From Anabaena sp. WA102 (GTDB lineage: Bacteria > Cyanobacteriota > Cyanobacteriia > Cyanobacteriales > Nostocaceae), in the NCBI RefSeq assembly GCF_001277295.1, contig NZ_CP011456.1:4840001-4904000 (forward strand): DNA of 64,000 bases. Direction: 5' to 3'. Position 1 is the first letter of the stretch. Each line of letters opens with the position of its first letter. Shown piece after piece: positions 33,164 to 42,736 of this stretch. The notes under the pieces are model-generated. The model saw nothing but the letters and a program-made list of their open reading frames with translations. It did not search any database and was not told the DNA's origin. The position numbers and the translations under genes were made by a program.

Positions 33164-34477
33164 ATGGATGCGAAACAGATAATTAGAGGACTGAAGGATT
33201 GGGTAAAGCGTGAGAAAGCAATAGATTTGAACTTGAGTGATTGTCAAGAGGCGATTTTAGAATATTCTTTGCAAAATATCGCCTATGCCAATATGGAGAA
33301 TCTCAATTATGCTGTTGACACCATCAAAAATAATACCGGTCCTGAGTTATTCCAATACCTCAGTCAAGTTACGGGTAGGACAGTTAGCAAAAAGAATTGC
33401 TTGGTAACTCTTTCACGACTTTTAGAGCATCTAGGTGGTGAAAAAGATCCAGAACACAATTCATTACGGTTAGATTTGCTAGAAGCACCAAATCTTCAAG
33501 ATTTTTATGGACGTGAACAAGAACTATCTCAATTAGAAACATGGATAGTTACAGAATCCCGTGCTTTGTTGGGTGTCTTTGGTATACCTGGGATTGGGAA
33601 AACACAACTATTAAGAAAGTTTGTTGATCAAGTTAAAGATAAATTTGATTATGTCATTTGGAAGGATCTTACATATTGCCCTTTATTGGCAGATTTTCTC
33701 ACTGATATAGAATCATATTTTTCCGCTAGAAGAAATATACCTCTACCTCAGATACGTCAAAGAATTATCAGCCTAATTCCTTTCTTAAATCAACATCGTT
33801 GCTTACTGATTTTTGATCATTGTGAACAACTAATAGAAACTGATGAAATATCAGCAGACCAGCAAAAAATCAACTATTCTAACTATGGACTATTTTTGAA
33901 GTCTGTTTCAGAATTAGAACATCAAAGCTGTGTAGTATTTGTCGGTTTAGAAAAACATCGGCAAATGGATATTGCCGACAAATCCAGATTTAGAGAATTA
34001 ACCGTAGCTGGTTTAAAAACTCAAGATGCTCAATATTATCAATACCTATTGGATAATTTTCAGTTGTCAGGTCAGGGAATAGGAACACTGATTAAAAAAT
34101 ATCAAGGACATCCATTGGCTTTAAAATTGGCTGCTCCATATATTAATGAGCATCATCAAGGTAAAATTGATGAATTCCTGGAAGGAACATTGTTTATTCA
34201 TAATGCCATAACTGAGATATTTGATAAACATCTTTTACGTTTATCAAATACAGAAATTAATATTGTACGAAAATTAGCTTATGAAACAGAACCAATATCA
34301 CTCCCTGAACTTTATAGATTTTTTCCTTCTATTTCCCAAACAGAAATTAGGCAATCTATGCATAGATTATGTACAACTGGGTTAGTCGAAAATAATGATA
34401 GCCAAAATTTGGTAACTTTTGGCCTTTTCCATCCTTTACTTACCAAGTACATTAAAAACCGTTTTCCAGAAATTTAA
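33164..34477 (+). CDS. NB-ARC-type STAND ATPase without repeat sensor
   Basis: 437 residues with AGGGGAAA before the ATG. An N-terminal helical domain of about 95 residues was not recognised and may be an adaptor. Then comes FYGREQELSQLETW, Walker A GIPGIGKTQLL near residue 140, Walker B CLLIFDHCEQL, the HPLALKLAAPYI (GxP-like) block and a C-terminal winged helix (ISLPELYRFFPSISQTEI). These are the parts of an NB-ARC switch. Unlike most STAND proteins there are no WD40 or TPR repeats at the C-terminus; sensing may be supplied by the receptor encoded 20 bases downstream. First gene of a four-gene run to tilS. Confidence 0.82.
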   Translation: MDAKQIIRGLKDWVKREKAIDLNLSDCQEAILEYSLQNIAYANMENLNYAVDTIKNNTGPELFQYLSQVTGRTVSKKNCLVTLSRLLEHLGGEKDPEHNSLRLDLLEAPNLQDFYGREQELSQLETWIVTESRALLGVFGIPGIGKTQLLRKFVDQVKDKFDYVIWKDLTYCPLLADFLTDIESYFSARRNIPLPQIRQRIISLIPFLNQHRCLLIFDHCEQLIETDEISADQQKINYSNYGLFLKSVSELEHQSCVVFVGLEKHRQMDIADKSRFRELTVAGLKTQDAQYYQYLLDNFQLSGQGIGTLIKKYQGHPLALKLAAPYINEHHQGKIDEFLEGTLFIHNAITEIFDKHLLRLSNTEINIVRKLAYETEPISLPELYRFFPSISQTEIRQSMHRLCTTGLVENNDSQNLVTFGLFHPLLTKYIKNRFPEI

Positions 34478-34497
34478 TCACTTAAAAGGAAACTGAT

Positions 34498-36060
34498 ATG
34501 AGAAATTTTGCTAAAAGCCCCCTCCTAGCTAAACGGTTATTTTTAATAACCTTCATCTTCTTCTGTGTATCATGTGTATGTACAATAGCTTGGCCTTTTG
34601 TATATGGAAGTTACACTCTAATTTTCTCTCAAAATTGGTGTGAAAACTATGCGTTAGGTGATAATATTTCTTGTGGGGAGGAAAGTCTCTTGCGATCTGA
34701 ATCTCTTAACAATACTAACTCTGAATTTGAAAAGGCTTTCGCATCTTGGAACGTGGGTAAATTTAAAGAGGCTGTCGATTTTTTTGATGAGCATAGAAAA
34801 CAGAATAAAAATGACGGAGAAGCTCTAATCTACCTCAATAATGCCAAATTAATGGCAGCACGTAGAAAAAGTTACACTATTGCTGTTATTGTTCCTGCTA
34901 ATATTGGTATCTCAGAAGCTATGTTAAGAGGTGCGGCTCAGGTTCAAGATGATTTTAACAATGATCCGAAAAATCCTGGTTTAAAAATTATTATCGTTAA
35001 TGATAGCAATGACAATGACCCTGGAAACGCTAAACAGTTAACAAACAAACTGCTCTCTAAACAAGACATAATTGCAGTTATTGGACATTATGCCTCTGAG
35101 ATCGTTAAAGAAGCTTTACCTGTTTATCAACACAGAAAAGTAGTTCTTATTTCTGCTGTTTCGGCTACTAGACAATATATTTTAGCTGATCGTAAATATC
35201 CAGACAATTTTTTATTTAAGACTAATACTGATGTTACCCATCAGATGAATAAACTAGTTGACACATTGAAAACATTAGGAATTAATATTCCTCAAGACAA
35301 AGTAGCTATTTTTTACAACAAAGAAAGCACTTTTAGTAAATCTGCTTTTGAATACTTGAAAAGCAAATTTGGTCAAAATGCTCACAATAAGATAATTGAA
35401 AAACAAATTTCTTATCTACCGAAGGTTGATAATGAATTAAATGATGTTAAGCAGCAAGGAGCTAAAGCACTGATTCTTATTCCTGATGGTCAAATTGCTA
35501 ATAAGGGAAAAACTTCCAACGGTTTCGAGAATGCTAAGGATTTGATTAGAGCGAATAAAGATCAACTGCCAGTGGTAGGACAAACTGTTCTATATAATCT
35601 CAACATATTGAAATCGCTTGCAGACACTAAATATATCGACAAATTTCGGATTATCACTACTTGGAGTCCTGTAAGCAGTCCTAACAAAAATGTTGTTAAA
35701 AGAGCTGAAGAACTCTGGGGAACTAGTGATATAGGTGTTCAAGCCGGATGGTTTTATGATGCTACCGTAGTCTCGACAAAGGCTCTAACAAACGCTCTAA
35801 AAGATAAGTCATTTATGAATGATTCTGTGGAACATCAAAGATTGGCTATACAGCAGCAATTAAAATCGGATAGTTTCCAGGTCATGGAAGGAGCTTCAGG
35901 AACTATTTCCTTTGATCAGGACGGAGATAGGAAAGAAGACACTTCCCAAATATTCAAGGTTGGGCTTGTCCCCACCGATTGCCGCACAGAAGGAGCTATG
36001 TTTTTACCTGTTGACTATGATTACCAAAAGTTAGGTTGTCCAAATAAACCACAAAAGTAA
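34498..36060 (+). CDS. Membrane-anchored periplasmic-binding-type receptor (Peripla_BP_6-like)
   Basis: 520 residues with AAGGAAA before the ATG. One membrane segment at about 15-38 (LFLITFIFFCVSCVC...) is not followed by an obvious cleavage site, so the protein probably stays anchored. A short helical part (70-120) with a TPR-like look is followed by a branched-chain amino-acid receptor-type fold (about 123-490: SYTIAVIVPANIGISEAMLRGAAQVQDD; VIGHYASEIVKEALPVY; SAVSATRQ). No permease or ATPase genes lie nearby, so it is more likely a sensor than a transport protein. It sits between an ATPase switch and a membrane kinase in one operon. Confidence 0.82.
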   Translation: MRNFAKSPLLAKRLFLITFIFFCVSCVCTIAWPFVYGSYTLIFSQNWCENYALGDNISCGEESLLRSESLNNTNSEFEKAFASWNVGKFKEAVDFFDEHRKQNKNDGEALIYLNNAKLMAARRKSYTIAVIVPANIGISEAMLRGAAQVQDDFNNDPKNPGLKIIIVNDSNDNDPGNAKQLTNKLLSKQDIIAVIGHYASEIVKEALPVYQHRKVVLISAVSATRQYILADRKYPDNFLFKTNTDVTHQMNKLVDTLKTLGINIPQDKVAIFYNKESTFSKSAFEYLKSKFGQNAHNKIIEKQISYLPKVDNELNDVKQQGAKALILIPDGQIANKGKTSNGFENAKDLIRANKDQLPVVGQTVLYNLNILKSLADTKYIDKFRIITTWSPVSSPNKNVVKRAEELWGTSDIGVQAGWFYDATVVSTKALTNALKDKSFMNDSVEHQRLAIQQQLKSDSFQVMEGASGTISFDQDGDRKEDTSQIFKVGLVPTDCRTEGAMFLPVDYDYQKLGCPNKPQK

Positions 36061-36094
36061 ATCAGTATTTTATTAACACAAGAGGGAGAAAATT

Positions 36095-37114
36095 ATGATT
36101 CAACCTGGAGATATTATCATTGATCGTTATCGTGTCCTTGAAGACTTAAAAGGTCAATTTTCTAAAACTTTTGAGGTAGAAGATATGTTTAAAAATGATC
36201 ATAAAGTTATGAAAGTTTTAATTGAATCTAGTAATCCAAAGTTAAAACATCTTTTTCAAAGAGAATTTGCAGCTTTAACAAGATTAGAGCATCCGGGAAT
36301 TCCCAAGGGAGAGGAATATGGTTATTTTATATTTCGCTGTCCTCACACCCAAGAAATCTTACGTGGTTTTGTGATGGAAAAAATTGACGGACAGGATTTG
36401 GGTAAATGGCTGGAAGACAATCAAAGAATTGCTAATACAGCACAAGCTATTGAATGGCTAGAACAATTGATTACTATCTTGTCTTATGTTCATGGTCAAA
36501 AATATTTACATCGGGATATTAAACCAAGGAACATCATGTTAAAAGATGATGGTAAACTAGTATTAATTGATTTTGGGATTGTTAAAGAACTTATCGAACC
36601 AATTGATCCTCTTGCTCCTGCGACAATAATAGGAACACCAGGCTATAATTCACGGGAGCAACAACAAGGACTCAGAACCATAGATTATCGAGCTGATTTT
36701 TTCTCATTAGCGCGTACATTTCTTCACCTACTCACAGGTACATATCCTGGATCTGATGAATATCCTAATTTTCCGCAAGATACATCTGGAAAGTTATTAT
36801 GGCAAGATAAAGCCCCAGGAATTTCTCAGGAATTTAAAGATTTAATTGATCGTTTAATGGAGCCTAACCGAGAACATAGACCACAAAATACACAAAAAAT
36901 TTTGCGGTTGATCGACAGAATCAAACATGGTCCACGTGAGTTCCGTCCCCTCTTTGTTTTCTCCAGCGTTGCTTTCAATTTTGTTTTTCTGACTTTACTA
37001 GCTAGGGGAGTCAGATTAGAAGAGATACCGGGCTTACAAGTTTTCTTCGTCGTTATTATATGTGTGATTAGTGGTTTTCTTGTTGTCCCTTGGATTAAAT
37101 ATTATTTATTATGA
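36095..37114 (+). CDS. Membrane Ser/Thr protein kinase
   Basis: 339 residues, GAGGGAG before the ATG. Kinase domain at about 10-270: VMKVLIE lysine, HRDIKPRN and DFGIVK are intact, while the Gly loop is weak (LKGQFSKTFEVED). Two membrane segments close the protein (about 285-305 and 312-335), which leave almost no extracytoplasmic domain; it would need a partner to sense signals outside, such as the receptor encoded just upstream. The stop overlaps the tilS start (ATGA). Confidence 0.87.
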   Translation: MIQPGDIIIDRYRVLEDLKGQFSKTFEVEDMFKNDHKVMKVLIESSNPKLKHLFQREFAALTRLEHPGIPKGEEYGYFIFRCPHTQEILRGFVMEKIDGQDLGKWLEDNQRIANTAQAIEWLEQLITILSYVHGQKYLHRDIKPRNIMLKDDGKLVLIDFGIVKELIEPIDPLAPATIIGTPGYNSREQQQGLRTIDYRADFFSLARTFLHLLTGTYPGSDEYPNFPQDTSGKLLWQDKAPGISQEFKDLIDRLMEPNREHRPQNTQKILRLIDRIKHGPREFRPLFVFSSVAFNFVFLTLLARGVRLEEIPGLQVFFVVIICVISGFLVVPWIKYYLL

Positions 37115-38139
37115 CATGGACACCCCTCCACGCTCACATACATCGTACCATCCACACCCGTAATCTACTCCCACCCAAACAACATCTATTAGTTGCAGTA
37201 TCCGGTGGACAAGATTCCCTATGTTTAATTAAATTACTATTAGACTTACAACCCAAATGGGAATGGAACATAGCCATAGCCCATTGTGATCATTGTTGGC
37301 GCGAAGACTCCCAAGCAAATGCTCACCACGTCGCCAATTTAGCAAAAACTTGGCACACACCCTTTTATTTAGAAACAGCCAATCAACCCGTCAAAAGTGA
37401 AGCCACAGCCAGAAATTGGCGATATCAAGCCTTAACAAAAATCGCCCAATGTTATAACTATCAATATATTATTACCGGACATACTGCCAGCGATCGCGCC
37501 GAAACCTTACTATACAATTTAATTCGTGGTACTGGCACAGACGGTTTACAAGCATTAACTTGGCAACGTCCACTCACCGAAAATATTACCCTAATCCGTC
37601 CACTCCTAGAAATCACCCGTTCCCAAACAGAACAATTTTGCCAAAAATTCCATCTGCCAATATGGGAAGACTCCACCAATCAAAACCTCAAGCATCCCCG
37701 TAACCGCATTCGTCAACAACTAATTCCATATCTCAGAGAAAATTTCAATCCCCAAGTAGAAGCAAACCTAGCCCAAACAGCAGAACTACTTCAAGCAGAC
37801 GTAGAATTTCTCGAACAAACAGCCCTTCAGTGGCGGCTAGAAGCCTCAGCAAAGGGTGATAAAGACAATTTACAAATAAACAGGCGAATATTACAAAAAG
37901 CACCCCTAGCAGTCCAACGTCGAGTCATGCGTCAGATCCTCCAAGAAATACTTCCCCATGCACCCAACTTTGAACACATTGACAAACTCACAGCCCTAAT
38001 CACAGCCCCCAATCGCTCCCAAACAGATCCTTTCCCCGGTGGTTTGACAGCCATAGTCCAAGGTGACTGGATTAACCTGAGTTCGGAGTTAGGAGTTCGG
38101 AGTTTCTCCTTCGGAGACGCTACGCGAACAGAGTTATGA
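37111..38139 (+). CDS. tilS: tRNA(Ile)-lysidine synthase
   Basis: 342 residues. The PP-loop AVSGGQDSLCLIKLL is near residue 30; IAHCDHCWREDS, TGHTASDRAETLLYNLIRGTG and WEDSTNQN...RNRIR follow. It ligates lysine to C34 of the tRNA(Ile) CAU anticodon, an essential step. The start overlaps the kinase stop by four bases, so it is co-translated with the signalling operon. The last residues (SSELGVRSFSFGDATRTEL) are encoded by the first unit of a 146-bp tandem repeat, so the natural C-terminus was replaced or extended by repeat sequence. Confidence 0.93.
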   Translation: MTWTPLHAHIHRTIHTRNLLPPKQHLLVAVSGGQDSLCLIKLLLDLQPKWEWNIAIAHCDHCWREDSQANAHHVANLAKTWHTPFYLETANQPVKSEATARNWRYQALTKIAQCYNYQYIITGHTASDRAETLLYNLIRGTGTDGLQALTWQRPLTENITLIRPLLEITRSQTEQFCQKFHLPIWEDSTNQNLKHPRNRIRQQLIPYLRENFNPQVEANLAQTAELLQADVEFLEQTALQWRLEASAKGDKDNLQINRRILQKAPLAVQRRVMRQILQEILPHAPNFEHIDKLTALITAPNRSQTDPFPGGLTAIVQGDWINLSSELGVRSFSFGDATRTEL

Positions 38140-38368
38140 TTTTTTCAACGAGATCATAAGGGTTTGAGACTCATATTTGGGGCAGTTTTCCAAAAATTAT
38201 CTTATGTCGAACTCGGGTTCACGTGAGTTCGGAGTTAGGAGTTCGGAGTTTCTCCTTCGGAGACGCTACGCGAACGGAGTTATGATTTTTTCAACGAGAT
38301 CATAAGGGCTTGAGACTCCTACGTGGGGTGAGTTTTCCAAAAATTATCGTTATGTCGAACTCACGTAG
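38078..38368 (+). repeat. 146-bp tandem duplication covering the tilS 3' end
   Basis: Two units start at 38078 and 38224 (TGAGTTCGGAGTTAGGAG...). Each holds the palindrome CTCCTTCGGAG and a downstream TTTTTCAACGAGATCATAAG. The first unit supplies the tilS stop codon. Confidence 0.8.
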
Positions 38369-38399
38369 GTTCAATTAATTATTTTCGGCGATTACATTA

Positions 38400-38500
38400 T
38401 TGCCTCTTGCCTCTTGCCCCTTGCCCCTTGCCCCTTGCCTCTTGCCTCTTGCCCCTTGCCCCTTGCCTGTTCCCTGTTCCCTGTTCCCTGTTCCCTTTTT
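38400..38500 (+). repeat. Heptamer-type simple repeats TTGCCTC / TTGCCCC / TTCCCTG
   Basis: A run of seven-base units between tilS and hmpF, changing from TTGCCTC to TTGCCCC and then TTCCCTG. Directly behind it (38514-38536) is a fragment of the end of MITE-like family C, which runs into the hmpF stop. Confidence 0.75.
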
Positions 38501-38531
38501 TTTGTAATAAATTAGACTTTTCAAACACCCT

Positions 38532-40286
38532 CTAAGAAACCAACACCTCCGGTAGATTTATAAAACTCTCAATCACCTGACGCAGATCAAAAACAACCTG
38601 AAGCTGAGAATCACCAAATGCTTGCACTTGAGTTAAAGATTCACAAATCTTTTTTAACTGCTCCTGTAACCTATCAAGCTCATCCTGAATAGGTTGCAAA
38701 GCTTCCTGATAAAGATTCACTCTCCCCCAACATTCAGCAGTTGCAGTTCGTAAATTCAGTAATTGCTCCTGAATAGAATCAACTTCCTGACGCTTTACTT
38801 CTACCTCCTGAGTTTGATGATCAATAGCCCCTTGATCTGCTGCAATAGTAGCAAGTATCAAAGCTATATCACTTTCTAGCTTCTCAATTTCCGCAGATTT
38901 TCGCTGTTTCTCGGCTGCAAATTGGGAAACCAGTAATTCTAAATCACTAGATTCCCCCTTAATCTCCACCGAAATCCCTTGTCTTTGCCACAAGACCACT
39001 TGATTCCGCTGGAGAGTTTTTTGTTGTCCAATCAAATTGCGTCTTTGTCCCACCAAACTCTCGTTCAGCATCTGATAAAGATCCTGTTCATCCACTAATT
39101 CTAACTCTAAATTTACTAGTTCTTCCCCAGTGGCATGAACAATTTTTTGTTGAAGTTCTTCTATAAGTTCTTGCTTGTATTCAAGCTCCTGCTCCTGTTC
39201 CTGCACAAAATTAGAATCCCTATCTAACTTCTCCTGCCAATCTTGCACCATTTTCTCCAATTCTTTCAGAGGCATTTGTTGCAAAGCCGTCACATCAACT
39301 TCCGGTTTAGCTACCTCAGCAACAGTCTTAGTCGCCAAAAGATGCAGCTTTTGGTAAAATTCCTCCTCAGTTTCTAAATACTGTTTGAGTATGGAAGTTA
39401 ATTCCTGTTTACTATTAACTATTGTTATTTGTGATTGTAACTGGGTGATTTCTTGTGCTAGAGAATCCTGTGCCTGTTGCAATTCATTTTGGCGATCGCC
39501 CAAAGTTTGCACCAGTTCCTCTCCCTCCCTTTGCTGCTGATTAGCTGCATGACGTTGGATATCCAACTTTTGCCAATGCAAGTTCAAAACATCCTGCTGC
39601 TTATTGGCAAATTCAGAAGCGTAATCAAGACTTTCCTTAACTATATTAATAGGAGCAGATGTAGCAGATAAACGATTAAGCAAATCACTTAACTTTTGAC
39701 CACGCTCATTATCCACAGATTGAGACTGCTGAAGATTTAATCTGATCTCCTCTAAACAGCGCTGCTCAACGCGCAGATGTTCCCAAGCACCTTCTAAATC
39801 CCGGCGATTACGTTCAACTTCTGCCCGTAACCGCTCAACTTCCGTGCGAGACGTATTAATCAAGTGTTGTTGTGTATCTATCCGTTTAGAGTCATCCTCC
39901 AGTTTTTGTACCTCGTCCCACCGGGATTCCATTTCTATTTCCCGACGATTCAGTTCCTGAATTTGTAGCTTCAGCGACTGTTTCCACTGGTCAATTTCCT
40001 CCTCCTTAAATTTAAACTTTTCCACCTGTCGGGAAAAATTTTGCAAAATATTCACCAATGGACGACCAGCATCTTGAATCCGCTGTACTTGACGATTTGG
40101 ACTCAAATCCACCAGTACCAATGCACCATCATTCAATTTACTTGCTTCATCAGTAACAATCATTTCGTCCGGGACTGGACTCCAATTTTGATCAGCACGT
40201 TGACAAGCGATCAATTTTAGTTCGCTTTTGCCACCGCCACTAAGTAAGCCACCTTTCTGTTTTTGTACTTCTGCTAAATACAGCAC
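38532..40286 (-). CDS. hmpF: Pilus motility taxis protein HmpF
   Basis: 584 residues from GTG (MLYLAEVQKQKGGLLSGGGK), with AAAGGAT at a suitable distance. An N-terminal globular part of about 80 residues (KLIACQRADQNWSPVPDE; VLVDLSPNRQVQRIQDAGRP) is followed by coiled coil almost to the end. This is the layout of HmpF of Nostoc punctiforme, which is needed for dynamic localisation of type IV pilus components and for taxis in hormogonia. It diverges from hmpA across about 1 kb of repeats. The identification rests on the N-terminal sequence, coiled coil and the neighbouring hmp cluster. Confidence 0.88.
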   Translation of the reverse strand: MLYLAEVQKQKGGLLSGGGKSELKLIACQRADQNWSPVPDEMIVTDEASKLNDGALVLVDLSPNRQVQRIQDAGRPLVNILQNFSRQVEKFKFKEEEIDQWKQSLKLQIQELNRREIEMESRWDEVQKLEDDSKRIDTQQHLINTSRTEVERLRAEVERNRRDLEGAWEHLRVEQRCLEEIRLNLQQSQSVDNERGQKLSDLLNRLSATSAPINIVKESLDYASEFANKQQDVLNLHWQKLDIQRHAANQQQREGEELVQTLGDRQNELQQAQDSLAQEITQLQSQITIVNSKQELTSILKQYLETEEEFYQKLHLLATKTVAEVAKPEVDVTALQQMPLKELEKMVQDWQEKLDRDSNFVQEQEQELEYKQELIEELQQKIVHATGEELVNLELELVDEQDLYQMLNESLVGQRRNLIGQQKTLQRNQVVLWQRQGISVEIKGESSDLELLVSQFAAEKQRKSAEIEKLESDIALILATIAADQGAIDHQTQEVEVKRQEVDSIQEQLLNLRTATAECWGRVNLYQEALQPIQDELDRLQEQLKKICESLTQVQAFGDSQLQVVFDLRQVIESFINLPEVLVS

Positions 40287-40491
40287 ACCGTCAATCCTTT
40301 TGATGTACTTTGTGTCCGTGTTCTAGGATATACCGTAGATGATTCTGTCAACTTGGTTTTGTTCAACATTAGTCTAGCAGCACAAGGAAGATAAAACTAT
40401 TTTCTTAGATATCATGTATATTAATACTTGCTGATACTTAATTAAAATCATTCTTACTAACCCCCCCCGATTATATATTCTCAACCAATAG

Positions 40492-40839
40492 TCTGAGAGG
40501 TTGTTTGAAAAGTATTAGATGAAACCGATAATCTCCAGAAACCTAACCCCCCTTCCCTACCTCTACCTAACTCTCTCCTCAGAGGCTATCACACACAAGT
40601 CAAATTACCCCCCTTAATCCCCCCAAAGCATCGGGGGAAAAACGGAAAAATTAGTTCCCTCCCCAAAGCAAAGGGGAGGGTTAGGGTGGGGTAATTTGAG
40701 GAATAATGGTGATTCGATAACTTGTGTGTACACCGTAGCCTCTATAAGGGGGGAGGGAAAAGGAATAACATTTAATACTGGAGAGGTTTACCAGAAGGGT
40801 TTATTTATACATTAAAAACTTTTCAAACATCCTCTGAGG
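40492..40839. repeat. MITE-like family C with a second inverted repeat nested inside
   Basis: Outer ends TCTGAGAGGTTGTTTGAAAA and its inverted counterpart (40818-40839) match at 19 of 22 positions. Inside, 40581-40743 has its own inverted ends (AGAGGCTA..ACACACAAGT) around a C-rich/G-rich centre. Noncoding, in the hmpF-hmpA gap. Confidence 0.7.
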
Positions 40840-40847
40840 ATAACTAT

Positions 40848-41053
40848 CATAAGAATACCCGGTAAGTGGGAAACGAGCGCGTCTTTAGACCTGAGAGGGA
40901 AACGACACGAGCGGTTTTAACCGCTGTGGATATTAAAATTAAAACCAGATTTTTGATTGGAACCTGGAAACCAACTCCCATTTCTGGGGTAATGTTAGCT
41001 AGATGCCTCCGGCACGCTGGCGCGAACGACCTGTTATAAGAGCTTTTTAGACT
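40848..41053 (+). repeat. Repeat element D, copy 1
   Basis: Starts CATAAGAATACCCGGTAAG and ends TATAAGAGCTTTTTAGACT. It includes GGGAAACGAGC, GAGGGAAACGACACGAGC and a GCCTCCGGCACGCTGGCGCG palindrome. The other copy is at 54602-54933. The repeated GGGAAAC segments and hairpins could mean a structured RNA, but I do not recognise a known class. Confidence 0.6.
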
Positions 41054-41334
41054 TAGGACTTACCCAGTACCCACCCTCAATTAGTTTTAGTAAGCATTGC
41101 TACTTTATACTACTTAATATCATTCAGAAATCATGGACAGTCAAAATCAGAAAGCAAAGAGTAAGCTGTAGGAGAAGCCTATCAAGAAATTTATGAGACT
41201 CGGAAATTTTATTTATTAATTTAGACTGAGTTTAACCTATAGAAATAAACATTGTGCCGTTGCGAGGTATGAAACAGCTAGTCAAAATCCCTCAAATAAT
41301 AACACTGGAACATCAAGGAGTGCTTTGTAGCTAA

Positions 41335-42558
41335 ATGCAGGGAAACTTAAATGAGATTGATATTTGCAGTATTCTCCAACTAATTGAGTTAGGACAACGG
41401 ACTGGACAATTATGGGTAGAAGCCCGCACATCATATCCAAGTCACCAACTCAGTGGAGAAGAAACCTTCAAAAATCGGCAAGGAGGAGAAAATACACCAC
41501 AATCATGGTTTGTATTTTTTCTCAACGGTCAAATCGTCTATTGCCAAGCAGATGACACTAGCTTATCGCGGATTGACGATTATCTCCGTTATTACCGAGT
41601 CGAACAGCCGCTTGAATCTAAACAACTGGCATCTCTAGCAGTCACTAATTCTCCAGAATATGCTTATATTTGGGCGCTTTTGGAGCAAAATATTATCACT
41701 CCGAAAATTGCTCGGACAATCATTTATGGCTTAGTCCAAGAAACTTTATTTGATCTGTTGAGCTTGCACCAAGGCAGTTTCATCTTTGAATTAGGGACAG
41801 CAATAGTACCACAATTAACCACCTTAGAAATTGCTCCATTAGTTGCCAAAATCACCAAACAAGTGCAAGAATGGAAGCAATTATACCCACATATTCAATC
41901 TACAGAACAATTACCCATTTTAGCCGATATGGCTAAATTAAGTGCCTCCTTACCAGAAGATACAGTCAAAAAATTACATAAATGGGCTGATGGAAAAACT
42001 TCTCTACGCCAACTAGCTCGCTATCTCAACCGTGATATTTTAACTTTAGCAAAAGCTATATATCCTTATGTGCAAGAGGGTTGGCTACATTTAGTATATT
42101 CAGACACATATAAACTTAGCAAAGAAAAACAAAACCTAGAAACAAAAAAACATAAAGGGCGGGTAGTATGTATTGAAGATACATTAGTGATTTGTGAGAC
42201 GATAGAATCTATTCTAAAATTGCAAGGTTATGAAGTGATTTCCATCACTCATCCCTTACAAGCTTTGAGTCTCGTCTTTCAACTCCAGCCAGATCTAATT
42301 CTCTGCGATATTGCCATGCCAGTATTAGATGGTTACGAGATTTGTGCCATGTTACGGCACTCCACAGTATTTCGGTCTGTGCCAATTGTTATGCTGACTG
42401 GCAAAGACGGATTTATTGATCGCGTTCGTGCCAGCATGGTAGGGGCAACTGATTATCTGACTAAGCCTTTTACAGATCAAGAATTGCTCATGCTAGTAGC
42501 ACAATATCTCAACTTAGATCATTGTCCAAGTGTGCAAATAGGAGATAAGACTTGTTGA
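41335..42558 (+). CDS. hmpA: PatA/PixG-type response regulator HmpA
   Basis: 407 residues. The N-terminal part (1-~270) is a PATAN/DUF4388-type domain (MQGNLNEIDICSILQLIELG; TGQLWVEA). A C-terminal receiver domain (~280-400) has the phosphoacceptor Asp near residue 324 (LILCDIAMPVLDG), MLTGKDG and LTKPF. It matches the first gene of the hmp cluster and PixG/PilG of Synechocystis. It acts at the inner membrane base of type IV pili. AAGGAG stands somewhat far from the ATG. About 180 bases separate it from hmpB. Confidence 0.88.
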   Translation: MQGNLNEIDICSILQLIELGQRTGQLWVEARTSYPSHQLSGEETFKNRQGGENTPQSWFVFFLNGQIVYCQADDTSLSRIDDYLRYYRVEQPLESKQLASLAVTNSPEYAYIWALLEQNIITPKIARTIIYGLVQETLFDLLSLHQGSFIFELGTAIVPQLTTLEIAPLVAKITKQVQEWKQLYPHIQSTEQLPILADMAKLSASLPEDTVKKLHKWADGKTSLRQLARYLNRDILTLAKAIYPYVQEGWLHLVYSDTYKLSKEKQNLETKKHKGRVVCIEDTLVICETIESILKLQGYEVISITHPLQALSLVFQLQPDLILCDIAMPVLDGYEICAMLRHSTVFRSVPIVMLTGKDGFIDRVRASMVGATDYLTKPFTDQELLMLVAQYLNLDHCPSVQIGDKTC

Positions 42559-42736
42559 TTGAGGACAAGATAGGGTAAAAGATGTGATCACAGGAATAAA
42601 ATTTAGTTGTTTAACTCTCTTCCATACACAGTAAAGTAGGGAAATAATAGACTTAATTTATACAGTTAATCTTTGCCATCACCGCAAATTATTTTCCTCA
42701 ACGGAAAATCTAAATCAGGAGGCTAAATAGACATTT

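Noticed and set aside
38160..38370. tRNA-like GTTC/GAAC segments
   Set aside because: They belong to the tandem 146-bp repeat; no cloverleaf with acceptor and anticodon arms could be drawn.
40848..41053. Element D as a known riboswitch or tmRNA/6S-type RNA
   Set aside because: No conserved core of a class I know could be found; kept only as an unclassified repeat.
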